NCBI GenBank assembly: GCA_903922325.1
Contig: CAIXTG010000046.1
Location: 1 to 25,355 of the forward strand
DNA from: an uncultured Actinomycetes bacterium
GTDB lineage: Bacteria; Actinomycetota; Actinomycetes; Nanopelagicales; Nanopelagicaceae
Length of the DNA stretch: 25,355 nucleotides
Direction of reading: 5' to 3'
Below, piece by piece: positions 22,767-25,355 of this stretch; position 1 is the stretch's first letter; each line of letters begins with the position of its first letter. Both the position numbers and the translations under genes were made by a program. The notes under the pieces were generated by a model, which saw only the letters and a list, made by a program, of their open reading frames with translations, was not told the origin of the DNA and searched no databases.

Positions 22767-24626
22767 TCAAAGCGAAAATCCTTTAGCAACTAGCGCTTGC
22801 CAAAGTAAATCTGAAAGTTCCAGTGAAGTTGCGACGCTGATGTGTGAGGCATCACGATAAGCCACATTTTCTCGCACAATACCTGGGCAATTGTTGGTGC
22901 ATAGCCAATTAGCTGGATTAATGATTTCGAACTGGGCCACTTGTGGTAATCCGAGTGTTGAATCGGCTAAACATTTGTCAGCGCTTGTACTTGCTAAGCA
23001 GTTCGGGATATTTCGTTTTGGCAGAGGAGTATCGAGTAAATAGACAATCTTTGAAGTAAGTGGTCGCAATGTTTGATACGTGCGCTCGGAGCCTGCGGCC
23101 CACCATTGTTCAACGTTTCGTGGATCGCCCTCTGGGACAAAGTGTTCAAAGGAGGAAAGGATGATCAAATCTGGTTTCGCTGCAGTAATTCGCGCAATTG
23201 CATTCTCTCGCCAAGCAGCGCAGTTACTCATCTTGAAAGCCCCAACGCTCTCGCGCACCACATCAATTGACGGGCAAGCTGATTTGGTCAAGGTTATCAA
23301 TTTGAATCCTTTTTCAGTCGCTAGTTTTTCTAGCGCCGGAAACCACTGAACCGCATGAGAGTCGCCATAAAGAACAACGGTCTTAGCACTATCAAGCTTT
23401 CCGAATTCACAAAGTGGCGAAACTGATTCATGATAATTCAAGTGGCAACCATCGTCATAAGGTGTTGGCCGCGATTCAATGCTCGCTAATGTAACTTGCT
23501 TACCGTTGACTAGGATGGAAGACGTTGTTGACTGTGCGATACCAAAACCAACCAAGAGTGCGAACACCATAGCTAGGGCGGTACTTATTACGACACGTCG
23601 TGGTTTAAAGTTCCTTGCTCTTAATGGTTCTTCTACGAATCTGGTCGTTAAGTCCGCCAAAATTATCGTCAGTATCAACGCGCCAATTCGTTCCCAGAGA
23701 TAAAGGTCGCGCGCAAAAAGAGCGATTGGTAAGACTAGGACTGGCCAGTGCCAGAGATAAAGCGGATAAGAAATCTTTCCGAGCCGAACCGAAACGCGAT
23801 TAGTAGCTAGCCATTTCAAAGGCTGTGGCCAAGAACCAATACTCGATAAGAGCGCTGCAGTTCCTAGAACTGGTAACAAGGCGTATGCACCCGGGAAAGG
23901 TGTCCGTTCGTTAAACCATAGCGCCGAAATGATTAGTGCGATTGCACCCAAGATAGCTAGTAATCGACTCTGCCTTCTTAAAGCTGGCAACAACGCAATT
24001 AGTGCGCCAACACTTAATTCCCAAGCTCGAGTTGGCAATGAATAGAAAGCCCAGATGGGCGCAACAATAGTTAGCCAAACTCCAAGGGTAAAAGTAACGA
24101 TAGTTACAGTTGAGAATCCGATTAAGAATTTGCGGGCACTTTTAAGCTTTGCCAACGCGATGATAAAAAGCGGCCAGAAGATATAGAACTGTTCCTCAAC
24201 GGCGAGTGACCAATAGTGAATAAACGGGGAAGGTGTTGCATTGAGATTCTGATAATCATTCTGCCACCACGCAAAGAGGTAATTTGAAATATATAAAGTA
24301 GTAGCGATTAAGTCGCGACCAATTGAGCCTCGTGAAATTGGCGGCAAAACCAACCACGCGAAAATCGCAGTTACAAATAACACTAGGAAAGATGCTGGTA
24401 GCAAGCGCTTGCTGCGGCGCAGGTAGAAAGCTTTTAGCGAAATTCGACCGGTGACATTCAATTCCTTGAGTAGCAAGCCAGTAATTAAAAAACCGGAAAT
24501 CACATAGAAAATATCAACGCCGATGAACCCGCCAGAAACAAACTTGGCATGAAAAATTAGAACTAAAGTAGCTGCAAGAGCACGTAACCCTTGGATTTCC
24601 AGAATCTTTGCGGTAGCTGATTTCAA
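22767..24626 (-). CDS. OafA/YrhL-type acyltransferase with C-terminal SGNH domain
   Basis: This 619-residue membrane protein combines an acyltransferase-3 domain (about 1–365, roughly ten to eleven membrane segments) with an extracytoplasmic SGNH hydrolase-like domain. Conserved acyltransferase features are IQGLRALAATLVLIFH (His26), GGFIGVDIFYVISGFLITG, YLRRSKRLLPA and HYWSLAVEEQFYIFWPL. The SGNH part starts near 410 with VVLYGDSHAVQW (nucleophile Ser in GDSH, 421–424) and ends with RDASHIS (Asp592, His595). Such two-domain proteins O-acetylate cell-surface sugars or glycolipids; the target here is unknown. The start is TTG overlapping the apt stop, without a clear Shine-Dalgarno, so coupling to apt is likely. 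Confidence 0.94.
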   Translation of the reverse strand: MKSATAKILEIQGLRALAATLVLIFHAKFVSGGFIGVDIFYVISGFLITGLLLKELNVTGRISLKAFYLRRSKRLLPASFLVLFVTAIFAWLVLPPISRGSIGRDLIATTLYISNYLFAWWQNDYQNLNATPSPFIHYWSLAVEEQFYIFWPLFIIALAKLKSARKFLIGFSTVTIVTFTLGVWLTIVAPIWAFYSLPTRAWELSVGALIALLPALRRQSRLLAILGAIALIISALWFNERTPFPGAYALLPVLGTAALLSSIGSWPQPLKWLATNRVSVRLGKISYPLYLWHWPVLVLPIALFARDLYLWERIGALILTIILADLTTRFVEEPLRARNFKPRRVVISTALAMVFALLVGFGIAQSTTSSILVNGKQVTLASIESRPTPYDDGCHLNYHESVSPLCEFGKLDSAKTVVLYGDSHAVQWFPALEKLATEKGFKLITLTKSACPSIDVVRESVGAFKMSNCAAWRENAIARITAAKPDLIILSSFEHFVPEGDPRNVEQWWAAGSERTYQTLRPLTSKIVYLLDTPLPKRNIPNCLASTSADKCLADSTLGLPQVAQFEIINPANWLCTNNCPGIVRENVAYRDASHISVATSLELSDLLWQALVAKGFSL

Positions 24627-25156
24627 ATCTGCACCAGCGCCCGAATCTTTAAGTTCGGAAAGGCCGCCAAAATACGTTCGCGACCACCTAGAGCACTAAT
24701 CTCCAACAGAACCGCAATCTCGCTGATTTCACCAGCTAAGTCTGTGATTAATTCAAGCGCTGCAATTAAAGTTCCACCCGTAGCGAGCACATCATCAATC
24801 AGCAAAACTTTTGGGTCTGCTACGTGGGATAGTGCATCAACCTGCATTTCAAGGCTGTCACTCCCATATTCCAAACCGTATTCACGTTTGATCACAGCGC
24901 CAGGTAATTTGCCAGCTTTGCGAATCGGGACGAAACCAACTGCACTATCAATAGCGATCGCACTGGCTAAAATGAACCCTCGAGATTCAACTCCGGCTAC
25001 TAAGTTAAAAGCGGACTCGGTCTGCGCGAATTCCTTGGTAATTAATTCGTAAGCGACCGGATTGGCAATAAGTGGGGCAATATCTTGGAACAGAACGCCT
25101 GGAATCGGAAAATCCGGAATCGGGCGGATCAGAGCGAGCGCCTCTGCAATCTTCAT
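24623..25156 (-). CDS. apt: Adenine phosphoribosyltransferase
   Basis: This 177-residue enzyme converts adenine and PRPP to AMP in purine salvage. Seen are IRPIPDFPIPGVLFQDIAPLIANP at the N-terminus, VAGVESRGFILASAIA, VPIRKAGKLPGAVIKREYGLEYGSDSLEMQ (flexible loop), and the PRPP-binding VLLIDDVLATGGTLIAALELI. The length is standard. AAAGGAAG upstream of the ATG is the ribosome-binding site. The gene lies 39 nt downstream of tRNA-Leu on the same strand, with no terminator between them, so some transcripts may read through from the tRNA promoter. It overlaps the acyltransferase by 4 nt. Confidence 0.97.
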   Translation of the reverse strand: MKIAEALALIRPIPDFPIPGVLFQDIAPLIANPVAYELITKEFAQTESAFNLVAGVESRGFILASAIAIDSAVGFVPIRKAGKLPGAVIKREYGLEYGSDSLEMQVDALSHVADPKVLLIDDVLATGGTLIAALELITDLAGEISEIAVLLEISALGGRERILAAFPNLKIRALVQI

Positions 25157-25195
25157 GCGCTCTTCCTTTCGGATTCAAGTTTTGGCGAATATGTG

Positions 25196-25279
25196 TGTCC
25201 GGGAGGGGACTTGAACCCCTAAGCCCTTGCGGGCACTAACACCTCAAGCTAGCGCGTCTGCCAATTCCGCCACCCGGAC
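25196..25279 (-). tRNA. tRNA-Leu (anticodon GAG)
   Basis: On the minus strand, the 7-bp acceptor stem pairs GTCCGGG with CCCGGAC, with discriminator A at 25196. The anticodon loop TTGAGGT gives GAG (25243–25245), reading CUC and CUU leucine codons. The long variable arm (TGCCCGCAAGGGCT) is typical of class II tRNAs, and the T-loop GGTTCAAGTCC is intact. The length is 84 nt. CCA is not encoded. Confidence 0.96.
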
Positions 25280-25282
25280 GAG

Positions 25283-25320
25283 TGAAGTGAAGGATAGCAA
25301 CAGAGGTCACATCACAGCAA
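25283..25320 (-). promoter_or_regulatory. Putative promoter of tRNA-Leu
   Basis: On the minus strand, TATCCT (25291–25296) sits 11 nt before the mature tRNA 5' end. A candidate -35, TTGCTG, lies at 25315–25320 with 18-nt spacing. The remaining bases to the window edge show no gene. Confidence 0.5.
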
Positions 25321-25355
25321 AAGGTGCGATTAATTCACTTTTTTGCGTAGAAAAT

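Noticed and set aside
1..25355. CRISPR arrays, insertion sequences, prophage or attachment sites
   Set aside because: No spaced direct repeats, transposase, integrase or phage gene was seen; the tRNA-Leu has no visible duplicated end within the window.

Overview
The window is a dense stretch of bacterial chromosome from an actinobacterium with moderate GC content. The gene order carB–pyrF–mihF/gmk–rpoZ–coaBC–metK–priA–fmt–rsmB–rpe follows the Mycobacterium tuberculosis order around Rv1384–Rv1408 (known synteny, recalled rather than searched). The actinobacterial-type mIHF, the ATPase-degenerate PriA and the ACT-containing SerB fit the same phylum. Base composition well below that of soil Actinobacteria, intergenic gaps of a few bases and overlapping start/stop codons suggest a streamlined freshwater lineage such as acI/Nanopelagicales (Planktophila-like). 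That placement is inference, because no 16S rRNA is present.

Region 1 (1–8762, + strand) holds pyrimidine and core metabolism. The 3' part of carB is followed by tightly coupled pyrK, pyrD and pyrF. Next come a single reading frame joining the nucleoid protein mIHF to guanylate kinase, then rpoZ, coaBC and metK. Region 2 (8801–15354, + strand) holds priA, the formyl-methionine pair def–fmt, rsmB, rpe, and hisE–hisG.

Region 3 (15356–21070) has mixed strands. serB (-) is divergent from an ABC ATPase (+) that overlaps ung. An AzgA-like purine permease (-) follows, separated from ung by a strong hairpin terminator. A YczE-like membrane protein (-) is divergent from a DUF554 membrane protein (+). 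Region 4 (21067–25355, - strand) reads tRNA-Leu(GAG), apt, an OafA-type acyltransferase with an SGNH domain, tdk and a zinc alcohol dehydrogenase, with overlapping or closely spaced genes.

The genes are mainly nucleotide synthesis and salvage (carB, pyrKDF, gmk, apt, tdk, purine permease), translation start and ribosome maturation (def, fmt, rsmB, tRNA), and cofactor or amino-acid synthesis (coaBC, metK, hisEG, serB). I see no mobile element, CRISPR array or defence island. The points most worth a second look are the mIHF–guanylate kinase fusion, a recurring TAnnnT box 6–9 nt before the start codon of ten genes (a leaderless-mRNA signature), the symmetric face-to-face serB/ABC promoter, and a Bacillus-like carB–pyrK–pyrD–pyrF block inside an otherwise actinobacterial gene order.
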